From Stieleria maiorica (GTDB taxonomy: Bacteria; Planctomycetota; Planctomycetia; Pirellulales; Pirellulaceae): a stretch of DNA of 64,000 nucleotides. The stretch spans positions 5,950,402 through 6,014,401 of the forward strand of contig NZ_CP036264.1 of assembly GCF_008035925.1 (NCBI RefSeq), written 5' to 3'. Shown piece by piece: positions 1-9,317 of this stretch (within the stretch, counting starts at the first letter, position 1; every line of letters starts with the position of its first letter). Position numbers and translations under genes: made by a program. The notes beneath the pieces are model-generated. The model ran no database searches. It was given only the letters and a program-made list of their open reading frames with translations, and was not told the DNA's origin.

Positions 1-2175
1 GATGAATACCGGCAGACTCGCGAAGAACGGCTCAAAAACGAAACCAAGCGGAAACAAGCAGCTTCCGGGTTGCTGATCACGGGCCTGCAGCAGCGGCTGC
101 TCTCCTCCATCGAAGCGTTTGCGAGAACGCTCAAGGTGCATCGCAAGACGGTCAAGCGGCAGTGGGAGAAGATGCAGGAGGAAGCCGGAATCGCGGAACC
201 GGCAACGGCATCAAACGACCTGATCACCGGTAGCGTCGACAACGACGATGACCGTGCCACGATGGAAGAGTCCGAGCTTCAGGCCGAAGAGGACGCCCAG
301 TTCCAAGCGGCGTCCGCGGCGACGATGGGGCCGCTGGAGGACATGACTGCCAAGCAGCTTTTTGCCCGGGAACAAGAACTGCTCGATGAGATGACGGATG
401 TGGCTGAGCAAGCCCGCGGGCGCAATGACGCTCGGACCGACAAATTGATCGAATGGATTCGCAACAATATGTGTCCCGACCTGGGAAAGCAAGGTGCCAA
501 GTGGAACGACACACGCGTGCTCATCTTCACCGAGTACGACGACACAAAACGCTACTTGGTCAGCAGACTCGAAGCCGCCCTTGAGAACAGTGATCAAGCG
601 GGGAACCGGATTCAGATCTTTCACGGACCAACACCGCCCGCCAAACGGGAAGAGATCAAGCAGGCCTTCAACACCGATCCCCGCAAGCATCCGGTACGGA
701 TACTGATCGCGACTGACGCGGCACGGGAGGGTTTGAACCTGCAAGCTTACTGCCACAACCTGTTTCACTACGACGTTCCGTGGAACCCGAGCAGGATGGA
801 GCAGCGGAATGGACGGATCGACCGCAAGTTACAACCGATGGACGAGGTGTTCTGTCACTACTTCGTCTACAAGCAACGCCCCGAGGACCGGATCCTACAA
901 GTCCTTGTGCGGAAGACGGAGACCATTCGGGAGGAACTTGGCAGCTTGTCCCAGGTGATCGATGCGCGACTCGCGAAATCACTCAAACGTGGGATCGGAC
1001 ACCGATACATCGACGAGCTTGAAACGGAGCTGGAATCCGCGAACATCGACGACGGGCGCCGTGCTGCGATTGAGGACGAGTTGGAGGCATCTCGGGAGCG
1101 GCAGCAGGCGCTGCGTGAACAGATCGACCGACTTCGCACGCTGCTGGAAAACTCCCGCAAAAGCATCGGTCTCGAAGACACGCACTTTCAAGCTGCCATC
1201 TCCAGCTCACTGCATTTACTGGGCTCGGACCAGTTGGAAGCGACCGAGGATGGTGACGGCATCCATTGCTATAAGTTCCCGGCGATCGATGAGCGGTCCG
1301 GTGCGGACCCGACGTGGGTGGAGACGATGGATACGTTGCGTACCCCACGAAAGCGTGATCAAAAGCTCTGGGAGTGGCGACGCGAGTCACCGATCCGGCC
1401 AGTGGTCTTCAAAGATCCTGGCATCGTCGGTGATGACGTTGTGCATCTGCACCTGGAACAGCGGGTCGTCCAACGCCTACTCGGTCGGTTTACCGCTCAG
1501 GGATTCGTCCATCACGATCTATCCCGTGCGTGCTTCGCTCAGGCCACCGACTCGATCCCACGAGTCGTCCTGCTTGGCCGTTTGTGTCTGTATGGAAACG
1601 GTGCCGCGAGGTTGCACGAGGAATTGATCCCGGTCACCGCGCGCTGGTCGGATCCGAGTATCCGCAAAGGTCCGCTGTCGCCGTACGCGAAAGACGCCGA
1701 AGCCAAAACACTGGCACTACTCGACCAGTCCCTGCTTGAAACCGGCGGCATCAAACTGACGCCAGAGGTCGTGGGGCAACTCCAGCAAGCCGCTCCAGCA
1801 GACATTCGAGAGCTGCTGCCGTACTTAGAAACGCGAGGCGAGGAATACGCGGACGATGCGATTCAAAAACTTGCGGCTCGCGGCGCGGCGGAAGCAAAGG
1901 CGATGCGAGAGATTTTGCAGACACAACAGAAGCACATCGAAAACACGGTCAAGCGGATCTCCAAGCTCGATCCCCGCCAGATGCGACTCGACTTTGGGGA
2001 AGTGGAGGATGAACTCCTGCAGCTTGATGCCAACAAGCGTTACTGGGCAAAACGCCTGGAGGAAATCAGAGAAGAACTCAAAACGGAACCGGACCGAATC
2101 GAAGACCTGTACTCGGTTATAGCCCGCCGCGTGGAACCAGTCGGGTTGGTGTACCTGTGGCCGGTGACGGGGTAG
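1..2175 (+). CDS. drmD: DrmD, DISARM SNF2-type helicase (5' truncated by window)
   Basis: The frame is open from base 1, so the N-terminal half, with the first helicase lobe, lies outside the window; about 724 residues are visible. Seen here is a helicase C-terminal lobe: FTEYDDTKRYL near 525-560, then ILIATDAAREGLNLQ and the motif VI segment MEQRNGRIDR near 700-835. A long charged, coiled-coil-rich tail follows, as in SNF2/RapA-like proteins. In class 1 DISARM, DrmD is the SNF2-like ATPase encoded next to the adenine methylase DrmMI; that gene and drmA, drmB and drmC follow on the same strand, which supports the assignment. The TTG at base 70 is not the start, because coding continues upstream of it. 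The 3' end runs straight into a repeat that flanks an inserted gene. Confidence 0.88.
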   Translation, partial: DEYRQTREERLKNETKRKQAASGLLITGLQQRLLSSIEAFARTLKVHRKTVKRQWEKMQEEAGIAEPATASNDLITGSVDNDDDRATMEESELQAEEDAQFQAASAATMGPLEDMTAKQLFAREQELLDEMTDVAEQARGRNDARTDKLIEWIRNNMCPDLGKQGAKWNDTRVLIFTEYDDTKRYLVSRLEAALENSDQAGNRIQIFHGPTPPAKREEIKQAFNTDPRKHPVRILIATDAAREGLNLQAYCHNLFHYDVPWNPSRMEQRNGRIDRKLQPMDEVFCHYFVYKQRPEDRILQVLVRKTETIREELGSLSQVIDARLAKSLKRGIGHRYIDELETELESANIDDGRRAAIEDELEASRERQQALREQIDRLRTLLENSRKSIGLEDTHFQAAISSSLHLLGSDQLEATEDGDGIHCYKFPAIDERSGADPTWVETMDTLRTPRKRDQKLWEWRRESPIRPVVFKDPGIVGDDVVHLHLEQRVVQRLLGRFTAQGFVHHDLSRACFAQATDSIPRVVLLGRLCLYGNGAARLHEELIPVTARWSDPSIRKGPLSPYAKDAEAKTLALLDQSLLETGGIKLTPEVVGQLQQAAPADIRELLPYLETRGEEYADDAIQKLAARGAAEAKAMREILQTQQKHIENTVKRISKLDPRQMRLDFGEVEDELLQLDANKRYWAKRLEEIREELKTEPDRIEDLYSVIARRVEPVGLVYLWPVTG

Positions 2176-2180
2176 TTGTT

Positions 2181-2291
2181 AGTTCTCGGTTGTCAGTTTT
2201 TAGTTGTCAGTGGTGCAATCACTGGTTAAATGAGTCACAGAAGTCAGAAGGCTACTCAGCGGTCCGCGCTAATCACTGACAACCGAGAACT
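2181..2291. repeat. Perfect 17-bp inverted repeat 5' of the four-helix-bundle gene
   Basis: AGTTCTCGGTTGTCAGT at 2181-2197 is the exact reverse complement of ACTGACAACCGAGAACT at 2275-2291. The two arms enclose about 77 bases and begin 5 bases after the drmD stop. The right arm is also the start of the 30-bp direct repeat that recurs after the inserted gene. This looks like the left end of a mobile or hitch-hiking cassette, or a structured RNA in the operon transcript. Confidence 0.7.
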
Positions 2292-2304
2292 GAGAACTCA
2301 CAAC
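2275..2304 (+). repeat. 30-bp direct repeat, left copy, flanking the S23-like gene
   Basis: The 30 bases starting ACTGACAACCGAGAACTGAG match the 30 bases at 2663-2692 at 28 of 30 positions. The pair brackets the S23-like coding sequence exactly. Repeats of this composition next to S23/IVP-like genes suggest that gene and repeats moved together. Confidence 0.75.
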
Positions 2305-2321
2305 TTCACTTGGGGGCAAAG

Positions 2322-2681
2322 ATGGCGAAGCGAGATTTTCGAGAATTGATTGTTTGGCAGAAGGCGATGGAGATGGTGACCGAGATTTACAGGGAAACGA
2401 GGGCATTTCCGAAGGAGGAGGTCTACGGGCTCACGAGTCAGTTGCGCCGGGCGGCTGTGTCGGTCCCAAGCAATATCGCAGAGGGACAAGGAAGACTGAC
2501 GAAAGGTGAGTTTCGCCAATTCTTGGGTAATGCTAAGGGATCGCTCGCCGAAGTCGAGACGCAAATCCTGATCGCAGCTAACTTGGGCTACTTGAACGCG
2601 TCCCAACCACTGATCGACCGAGTTTCAGAAGTCGCAAGGCTTCTCAACGGCCTGCTCCGATCACTGACAACCGACAACTGA
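2322..2681 (+). CDS. Four-helix bundle protein (S23/IVP-like, TIGR02436 type)
   Basis: A protein of about 119 residues with the hallmark N-terminus DFRELIVWQKAMEM and the motifs SQLRRAAVSVPSNIAEG and GSLAEVETQILIA. These define the small four-helix-bundle family first known from intervening sequences in 23S rRNA genes and related to the retroelement accessory protein Avd. Family members bind nucleic acid or act as oligomeric adaptors; the role here is unknown. The ATG at 2322 is preferred over the TTG at 2310 because homologues begin just before the DFRELIVW segment. The gene sits between drmD and drmMI, where DISARM operons do not normally have it. Its last codons (LTTDN) are encoded inside the right flanking repeat, which fits insertion as a cassette. 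Confidence 0.85.
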   Translation: MAKRDFRELIVWQKAMEMVTEIYRETRAFPKEEVYGLTSQLRRAAVSVPSNIAEGQGRLTKGEFRQFLGNAKGSLAEVETQILIAANLGYLNASQPLIDRVSEVARLLNGLLRSLTTDN

Positions 2682-2692
2682 GAACTTACAAC
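2663..2692 (+). repeat. 30-bp direct repeat, right copy
   Basis: The partner of 2275-2304, with two mismatches. It overlaps the end of the four-helix-bundle gene, encoding its last residues and stop, and ends 8 bases before the drmMI start codon. Confidence 0.75.
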
Positions 2693-2700
2693 TCGCTCTC

Positions 2701-5700
2701 ATGGCCAAGTCACCTGAAGAATACGCACACCTTGAATGGCTTGGGTACGTTCAGCCTGTCGGGCTCGTCGTCTCGATCCCAGCACTGTTGGACGCGCAGT
2801 GTTACGTCAACAAGAACATCATGGAGGAACACGGGCAGTTTCTTAGCTGCCTGCCGAAAGAGGATGACAACGTTATCCCCGAGATCCGCGATTTGCCGGA
2901 GTTCACCTCGAAGGTTCTCGGTTGGGAGTCGGAAGATCTGATCGCGATACCGCAGCGGGAACCGCTTACGGGTGACATGGCGTCGCTGGAGGTCGTTCTG
3001 CCTCAGTATCACGAGACGCTTCGCCCGACTCGCGCCGTTCCGGTATTCCGTCCTGAGGAAGGACAGAATCCCTGGATGATGTTGGTTCAAGAGATACCTA
3101 CTGGAAGCGACCTGGACGAAGCAGGTGAAGCCGACTCCTCGAAACACTGGCATGCGGCCCCGCAGGCCAAGTTTGAACGCTTGCTTCGCGAAACCGATGT
3201 ACCGATCGGATTACTTTCCAACGGTTGTCAACTTCGGTTGGTCTATTCCCCACGAGGTGAATCAAGCGGCTACGCCACGTTCAACGTCGACGAGATGGTC
3301 CAGGTCGCCGGACGGCCGATGTTCGCGGCGTTGCACATGCTGTTGTCGGCGGAGCGAATGTTCTCGCTTGGCGATGACCAGCGGTTACCGGCGATCTTGG
3401 AAAACAGTCGTCGGTACCAGAACAACGTGTCGACGCAGTTGGCCGAACAGGTCATGTCGGCACTGTTTGATTTGCTGCGAGGATTCCAGGCCGCCAATGA
3501 CCATCGAAAAGGTGAGCTACTTGGGTCAATCCTGAACAACGATCCCCAGCACGTTTATCACGGTCTGCTGACCGTTCTGATGCGACTCGTCTTCATTCTC
3601 TACGCAGAAGATCGCGGTCTGATCTCAACAGATCCGATCTACGCGAACCACTACTCCGTTTCCGGGTTATTCGATCGGTTGCGTGCAGAGCACGGACGCT
3701 TTCCCGACACGATGGATCAGCGTTTCGGGGCATGGGCTCAACTGTTGGCCCTGTTCCGCATGATCTCGGGCGGAGGACAGCACGGCGAGATGCGGATTCC
3801 GCCACGGGAAGGGTATTTGTTTGATCCGAACCGATACCCGTTCTTGGAAGGGCGATTTGATGACAATGACGTCAATATTTACTCCGATCCCGAACGTCGG
3901 TCCCCGATCAATATCCCACGTGTCAGTGATGGCGTGGTCTTTCGTGTGCTCAGCAATTTGCTGGTCTTGGACGGGGAGCGTCTCAGCTACCGGACGCTGG
4001 ATGTGGAACAGATCGGCAGCGTCTATGAAGCCATCATGGGCTTTGAGATCGAAGTCGCGGGCGGCAGATCGATCGCAATCAAACCGCAAAAGAAGCACGG
4101 TGCTCCAGCCACGATCAATTTGGATCGAATGCTGGAAATGCCCGGCAAGGACCGTGCCAAGTGGCTGAAAGAGCACACGGACCAGAAGCTCGGTACCGCA
4201 GATGCCAAGGCAATGAAGGAAGCGACAACAATCGATGAACTCTTGCTGGCCCTCAACAAGAAGGTCGCCAAAACGGTGACACCCAATGTTGTCCCAGAAG
4301 GATCCATCGTTTTCCAGCCTTCCGACGAGCGACGTCGCAGCGGTTCGCACTACACGCCCCGATCACTGACCGAGCCGATTGTCCGCACGACTTTGGCACC
4401 GATCCTGAATCAACTGGTCGATCCTGACAAGGACCTGCCAACACTCTGGGAGCCGACTTCAGCCGATAAGAAACGTTTCACAAAGGGCGAGATCGCCCTC
4501 CGCATCAAAGCCTCCGAGCGACACATCAATCACGCCCAAGCCGCTCGTGAGAAAGGTACACCCCACCCTTCCCAAATCCTCGACCTGAAAATCTGCGATC
4601 CGGCAATGGGCAGCGGAGCTTTCCTGGTCGAAGCCTGTCGCCAACTGGGTGACCACCTGATCGCGGCTTGGCACGCGCACGACATGGTCCCGCCAGACAT
4701 CCCGGCGGATGAAGACGAAGTGCTTTACGCCCGCCGCCTTGTGGCCCAGCGTTGTCTGTACGGAGTGGATAAGAACGTGATGGCGGTCGATCTGGCGAAG
4801 TTGTCGTTATGGCTGGTGACGCTGGCGCGGGATCACGCGTTTACGTTTCTGGATCATTCGCTTCGACACGGCGACTCGTTGGTGGGTCTGACGCGAGAGC
4901 AAATCATCGGCTTCCATTGGGATCGGAAGAAATTCAAGACGCTCTTGAATGAGCCGATCCAAAAACGGCTCGACCGAGCCACCGAAGCCCGGGCGAAAAT
5001 CCTAAACGCCCGCGAGGATGTTCAATACAGAGATCAGGAGCAGCGATTGAAGGTTGCTGATGATGCGATCGGTTTGATCCGCATCCTTGGCGATGCGTGC
5101 GTCAGTTGTTTCTTTGCCGAGTCGAAAAAGAAAGCCCGCGAAGAAGAAGCGGATCGCGTTTATGGGCTGGCCAGTTCTTATCTGGAAAGTCAGAAGCAGC
5201 CGCGAGTCGATCATGCAAGTCGAACGGGTCTGCAGGAAGCCGCCGCTCGCCTTCGAGACAGTTCGCAGGAGCATCCCGTTCCCGCGTTTCATTGGGAGAT
5301 TGAGTTTCCCGAAGTTTTTTCGCGTGAGAATGCCGGGTTCGATGCGTTTGTGGGGAATCCGCCGTTTGCGGGGAAGAACAACTACGTCAACGCGAACCCC
5401 GAAAGCTTCTTAGACTGGCTAAAGACACAGCACCCAGAGACGCACGGAGCTGCTGACATCGTCGCGCACTTTTTTCGCCGAGTGTTTGATCTTCTGCGTA
5501 ACAGTGGCACGTTAGGATTAGTTGCTACAAACACAATAGGTCAAGGTGACACTCGGAGCACAGGGCTAAGGTGGATTTGCGAGAATGGCGGAACGATTTT
5601 TTCGGCACGTCGCGGGTTGCGTTGGCCCGGCGTCGCGGCCGTCATTGTCAATGTCATTCACGTTGTTCGGGGGCGCGATTTCCCCCGTTTGCTCGATGGC

Positions 5701-7290
5701 CGAAGCGCACCATTTATTTCTGCGTTCCTATTTCACAGAGGCGGGCATGCTGACCCACATGTATTGAAATCAAATCAGGGGATCAGTTTTCAGGGAAGCA
5801 ATCTGTCGGGGATAGGATTTACGTTTGATGATGACGACACAAAAGGATTGGCAAGCAGTATCGCCGACTACCACTCTCTGATTGAATCATCGAGCAAGAA
5901 TCGCGAGTGCCTGTTTCCGTACATCGGTGGCCAAGAGCTGAACTCAAGCCCTACCCAAGCCCCTCGTCGTTTCGTCATTAATTTTCGCGATCGTACTGAA
6001 GCTGAGGCACGTCAGTATCCCGATCTAATGCAGATTGTCGAGGACAAAGTCAAGCCAGACCGTATGAAGAACAAGCGTGCTACAAGAAAAAAGTATTGGT
6101 GGAGATTCGGGGAAACCACACCTGCACTTTTTGAAGCGTTGGCTCGAACGAAACAGGTTCTTGCAATCTCTTTGGTCACCAAGCATATGAGCTTTGCCTT
6201 CTTGCCCGCTCACTACGTCTTTTCCCACAAGCTTGGGATTCTCATTATCGACTCTCACTCGGCATTTGCGTTACTTCAAAGTCGCGTGCATGAAATATGG
6301 GCGCGCTTCTTTGGATCCACGCTTGAAGACCGGCTCAACTACTCAACAACGGATTGTTTCGATACGTTCCCATTTCCGCTACAAGCGGACTTGGAAGATC
6401 TAAACGATATCGGCAGGAGGTATTACAGTGAGCGAGCGACTCTAATGTCAGCAGCTAATGAAGGTCTTACCGACACCTACAACCGTTTTCATTCGCCGGA
6501 GGAGCGTAATGAGGGCATCTTGGGGCTTCGTCGTCTTCACGGTTTGATGGATGGAGCGGTGCTGCGGGCCTACGGCTGGGACGATCTGGCCGACCAAGCC
6601 GCCAAGCCCGACTTCTGCCAATTCCTGCTCGACTACGAAGAGGAAGAAGAAGACGAGCCGGGCAGCAAGAAATCCAAAAAGAAGAAGCCCTGGCGCTACC
6701 GCTGGCCCGACGACTTTCGAGACGAAGTCCTCGCCCGCCTCCTCGAACTCAACGAACAACGCCACAAAGAAGAGTTGCTCCTCGCCAAACAATCCACAAA
6801 GGCCGAGAAAGAGGAGAAGAAGCCGAAGGAGTCCACCAAGGGGAAAGCGAAAGCCATGCCAGACGATGCCGGGCTATTCTCCACAACGCTGGAACGCGAG
6901 CATCACTGCCTGCTGATGCTGCTCCGGCAATGGGAGGGCCGTTCGGTGTCACGCCGCGTCCTCAACGCTGGCATAATTCTGATGCTCGACGATTCTCTGC
7001 GCTCGTCGGTCCTTTCGAACAGCAATGTTTCGTCTGGAAACAAGAAGTCATCCACGACGATCAACCAGCTCTTTACCGATCTGGAAATCGACGGGTACAT
7101 CGAACAGGCTGATTCGGAACATCAGCAGCTCTGGCGCATCACCGAGGCTGCTCCTGTGACCGAGCTGTCCGCTGATGATCAGAAACGCGTCGAAGAAGTG
7201 CTAGAGTTCCTGAATCGGGAACGGGAAACAGGCAAGGTCACCATCAGCGAGGAGGTAGTCGATGCCGACGTCGACCTTATTCCCGCTTGA
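2701..7290 (+). CDS. drmMI: DrmMI, DISARM N6-adenine DNA methyltransferase
   Basis: A 1529-residue PglX-like methyltransferase. The S-adenosylmethionine-binding motif ICDPAMGSGAFLVEA lies near residue 631 and the catalytic NPPF tetrad (VGNPPFAGKNN) near residue 885, as expected for a gamma-type N6-adenine methylase. A large target-recognition and accessory region follows, then a Lys/Glu-rich stretch near 1325-1395 and a winged-helix-looking C-terminus. In class 1 DISARM this enzyme marks host DNA so the DrmA-DrmB machinery can tell self from phage. The ATG at 2701 lies 19 bases after the previous stop. The 3' end overlaps the start of the ATPase gene by 29 bases, indicating a continuous operon. 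The length fits DISARM/PglX methylases. Confidence 0.93.
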   Translation: MAKSPEEYAHLEWLGYVQPVGLVVSIPALLDAQCYVNKNIMEEHGQFLSCLPKEDDNVIPEIRDLPEFTSKVLGWESEDLIAIPQREPLTGDMASLEVVLPQYHETLRPTRAVPVFRPEEGQNPWMMLVQEIPTGSDLDEAGEADSSKHWHAAPQAKFERLLRETDVPIGLLSNGCQLRLVYSPRGESSGYATFNVDEMVQVAGRPMFAALHMLLSAERMFSLGDDQRLPAILENSRRYQNNVSTQLAEQVMSALFDLLRGFQAANDHRKGELLGSILNNDPQHVYHGLLTVLMRLVFILYAEDRGLISTDPIYANHYSVSGLFDRLRAEHGRFPDTMDQRFGAWAQLLALFRMISGGGQHGEMRIPPREGYLFDPNRYPFLEGRFDDNDVNIYSDPERRSPINIPRVSDGVVFRVLSNLLVLDGERLSYRTLDVEQIGSVYEAIMGFEIEVAGGRSIAIKPQKKHGAPATINLDRMLEMPGKDRAKWLKEHTDQKLGTADAKAMKEATTIDELLLALNKKVAKTVTPNVVPEGSIVFQPSDERRRSGSHYTPRSLTEPIVRTTLAPILNQLVDPDKDLPTLWEPTSADKKRFTKGEIALRIKASERHINHAQAAREKGTPHPSQILDLKICDPAMGSGAFLVEACRQLGDHLIAAWHAHDMVPPDIPADEDEVLYARRLVAQRCLYGVDKNVMAVDLAKLSLWLVTLARDHAFTFLDHSLRHGDSLVGLTREQIIGFHWDRKKFKTLLNEPIQKRLDRATEARAKILNAREDVQYRDQEQRLKVADDAIGLIRILGDACVSCFFAESKKKAREEEADRVYGLASSYLESQKQPRVDHASRTGLQEAAARLRDSSQEHPVPAFHWEIEFPEVFSRENAGFDAFVGNPPFAGKNNYVNANPESFLDWLKTQHPETHGAADIVAHFFRRVFDLLRNSGTLGLVATNTIGQGDTRSTGLRWICENGGTIFSARRGLRWPGVAAVIVNVIHVVRGRDFPRLLDGRSAPFISAFLFHRGGHADPHVLKSNQGISFQGSNLSGIGFTFDDDDTKGLASSIADYHSLIESSSKNRECLFPYIGGQELNSSPTQAPRRFVINFRDRTEAEARQYPDLMQIVEDKVKPDRMKNKRATRKKYWWRFGETTPALFEALARTKQVLAISLVTKHMSFAFLPAHYVFSHKLGILIIDSHSAFALLQSRVHEIWARFFGSTLEDRLNYSTTDCFDTFPFPLQADLEDLNDIGRRYYSERATLMSAANEGLTDTYNRFHSPEERNEGILGLRRLHGLMDGAVLRAYGWDDLADQAAKPDFCQFLLDYEEEEEDEPGSKKSKKKKPWRYRWPDDFRDEVLARLLELNEQRHKEELLLAKQSTKAEKEEKKPKESTKGKAKAMPDDAGLFSTTLEREHHCLLMLLRQWEGRSVSRRVLNAGIILMLDDSLRSSVLSNSNVSSGNKKSSTTINQLFTDLEIDGYIEQADSEHQQLWRITEAAPVTELSADDQKRVEEVLEFLNRERETGKVTISEEVVDADVDLIPA

Positions 7291-9202
7291 TCGGGAGACA
7301 CTGAAGCCCGCGAAGAATCGCCGCGAGCCGGACCTCATGCTGCGGCGCGTGGTGATCCTGTCAATACTCGATTCCAAAGCCGTGATTCGGAACATCCCGT
7401 TTCGCCGTGGCCTGAACATCATCAAAACTAAACAGATGAAAGCCCAGGGCGGCCCCGTTGCCGGTCACAGCGTCGGTAAAACGCTGCTGATGCGGATGAT
7501 TCGCTACACGCTTGGCGAACCGTACTTCGGAACCGAGGAAACCCAACATAACCTGGCTAGCACACCGGGGCTGGAAGCGGCCCACGTGGTTGCTCATTGG
7601 ACGGTTGCTGGAAACGACTGGGCTGTCGTTCGCCCGTTGCGCATGGACGAGTCGAGCGAGTCCTACTGTGTCCAATGCAATCAGTGGCAGCAGGCTATTG
7701 ACGCTCCTGAACAGAAACTTCCGCATCGTTATTTTGTTGAAACGGTCAACGCGGCTGTTCTTACCGACTTGCCGACCTTCACATTGCCACGCGGCCGTGA
7801 TGCCAAGTGGCTGGATGTACTCGCCTGGCTGTCACGTGATTACCAATGCGGCTATCGCAAAGCCAACGAGTGGCGACACGAGGATGCACATTCCGGCCCC
7901 ACACTCGATCGCGACGAGAACAGCCTGATCATGCAATGGCTGATGGGCATGATGTCCGCCGATGAAGTTGCGTTGCGGTTAAAGCACACCGATCTACTGA
8001 AACAGCGTGCTGAACAGAAACGGACCGTCGACCGCGAACAAAAGAAGTTGGAGACGCTGTGGGAATCACTCCGCGAAAGGCTGGAGCTTACCGAGGATGC
8101 CGAGATCGAAGACGACCAGCCTTCGCTTGCTTCCATCACACCTGCGAAGGTCGTCACAGATAAAGTCGCCTCACTGCGACGATTGAGAAAGGAGCGAATC
8201 GACCAGTCGAAAGTTTCAGAACTGGAGTCTGCACACACAGCGGCTCTGCAACAAGTGACCGACGCCGAGGGTGCCATCGGGGAATGTCGAGGAACGATCA
8301 CACTCCTGAAAAGACAGATCGCGGAATACGAAGCCGATCCAACCAAACCGTACGCTCGGTGCCAGGCTGACCCGTGCTGGATGTCAGAGCGTGCCAAGAA
8401 AGCGGCACGCGATCCGGCGAAAGACGAACATCTCGCGGACTTCAGAACACAGCTGGATACAGCAGATCAGCAACTCAAGGAAGCCCAGCGAGAAAAGAGA
8501 ATGCTCGTGAAGGTCGCTGAAAATGCAAATCAGCAGCTGGAGACAGAGAAGAAACGGCTGGCCGATGAGTTGACTGGCATCGACCAGTCGATCGGTCAAT
8601 GGCAAGGCATGGAGAAGGAAGCAAGCAGTTTTCAGTCGCTCGCTTCCTCGGCGAATCGAATCACCAAAAAGCTCAAGAAGGCTGACCGCGATTACGACGA
8701 GTCCTTGAAGACGCTCGATGACCTTCGCAAGAAAGACCGTCGCAAACTGAACCGCCTCTCTGAGGTTTACGAACAGATCCTCCAAAAAATCTTTGGCGCC
8801 AAAGCCTCTGGGAAACTTCAGGTTGATGGGAACGGCCTTACCCCTGTCCCTGATAAACGACTAGCTCCGTCCGGAGCGGCACTGTCAGTTATGACGACAG
8901 TGCTGGCCTTCGACGTGAGCTGCCTCGCCGCCAGCGTTTACGGACACGGACAGCATCCACGATTTCTCACGCACGACAGCCCGCGCGAAGGCGATATGGA
9001 AGGCCCACTGTTCCGCCGCCTGTTCGAGATCGTGCACGAACTGGAATCACAATTCACCGACACCGAGAGCGTGTCGTTTCAGTACATCGTCACCACAACA
9101 TCAGAACCACCCAAAGACCTCGCCAATCCCCAGGGCCCATACGTCGTGGAAACCCTCGACGCCACAGGTCAAGACGGCCGACTCATGCGGAGGGTGTTTT
9201 GA
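7262..9202 (+). CDS. SMC-like ATPase (DUF2326/RecN-like), DISARM cargo
   Basis: A 646-residue protein. A P-loop is visible near residues 65-74 (VAGHSVGKTLLMRMIRYTLG), after the beta-strand segment FRRGLNIIK. The middle, about 235-520, is rich in Glu, Lys, Gln and Leu and is predicted by eye to be coiled coil; it is interrupted near 365-390 by a Cys-containing hinge-like stretch (ARCQADPCW). The C-terminal ATPase half has SGAALSVMTTVLAFD and a Walker-B-like strand FLTHDSPREGD near 560. This layout matches SMC/RecN-type proteins of the DUF2326 group, which recur in defence loci. The ATG at 7262 has a good ribosome-binding site (GAGGAGG about 7 bases upstream) and overlaps drmMI, so expression is probably coupled. 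It is not a core DISARM gene; a DNA-sensing role is inference. Confidence 0.75.
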   Translation: MPTSTLFPLDRETLKPAKNRREPDLMLRRVVILSILDSKAVIRNIPFRRGLNIIKTKQMKAQGGPVAGHSVGKTLLMRMIRYTLGEPYFGTEETQHNLASTPGLEAAHVVAHWTVAGNDWAVVRPLRMDESSESYCVQCNQWQQAIDAPEQKLPHRYFVETVNAAVLTDLPTFTLPRGRDAKWLDVLAWLSRDYQCGYRKANEWRHEDAHSGPTLDRDENSLIMQWLMGMMSADEVALRLKHTDLLKQRAEQKRTVDREQKKLETLWESLRERLELTEDAEIEDDQPSLASITPAKVVTDKVASLRRLRKERIDQSKVSELESAHTAALQQVTDAEGAIGECRGTITLLKRQIAEYEADPTKPYARCQADPCWMSERAKKAARDPAKDEHLADFRTQLDTADQQLKEAQREKRMLVKVAENANQQLETEKKRLADELTGIDQSIGQWQGMEKEASSFQSLASSANRITKKLKKADRDYDESLKTLDDLRKKDRRKLNRLSEVYEQILQKIFGAKASGKLQVDGNGLTPVPDKRLAPSGAALSVMTTVLAFDVSCLAASVYGHGQHPRFLTHDSPREGDMEGPLFRRLFEIVHELESQFTDTESVSFQYIVTTTSEPPKDLANPQGPYVVETLDATGQDGRLMRRVF

Positions 9203-9223
9203 CGTGCGTTTCTCGGACCAAGC

Positions 9224-9239
9224 GAATACATCCGTATTC
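9224..9239. promoter_or_regulatory. Short palindrome between ATPase and HEPN genes
   Basis: GAATAC at 9224-9229 and GTATTC at 9234-9239 form a perfect 6-bp palindrome with a 4-base centre, in the 115-base gap after the ATPase stop. No run of T follows, so a terminator is unlikely. It could be a regulator site for the HEPN gene, but nothing else supports that. Confidence 0.25.
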
Positions 9240-9317
9240 TGTGTCAGCACCCGATGTTGAGGCCCAACGCAAGAGGACCGTCGAAATCACAACCTTGAAT
9301 GCTCAACGACTAATATC

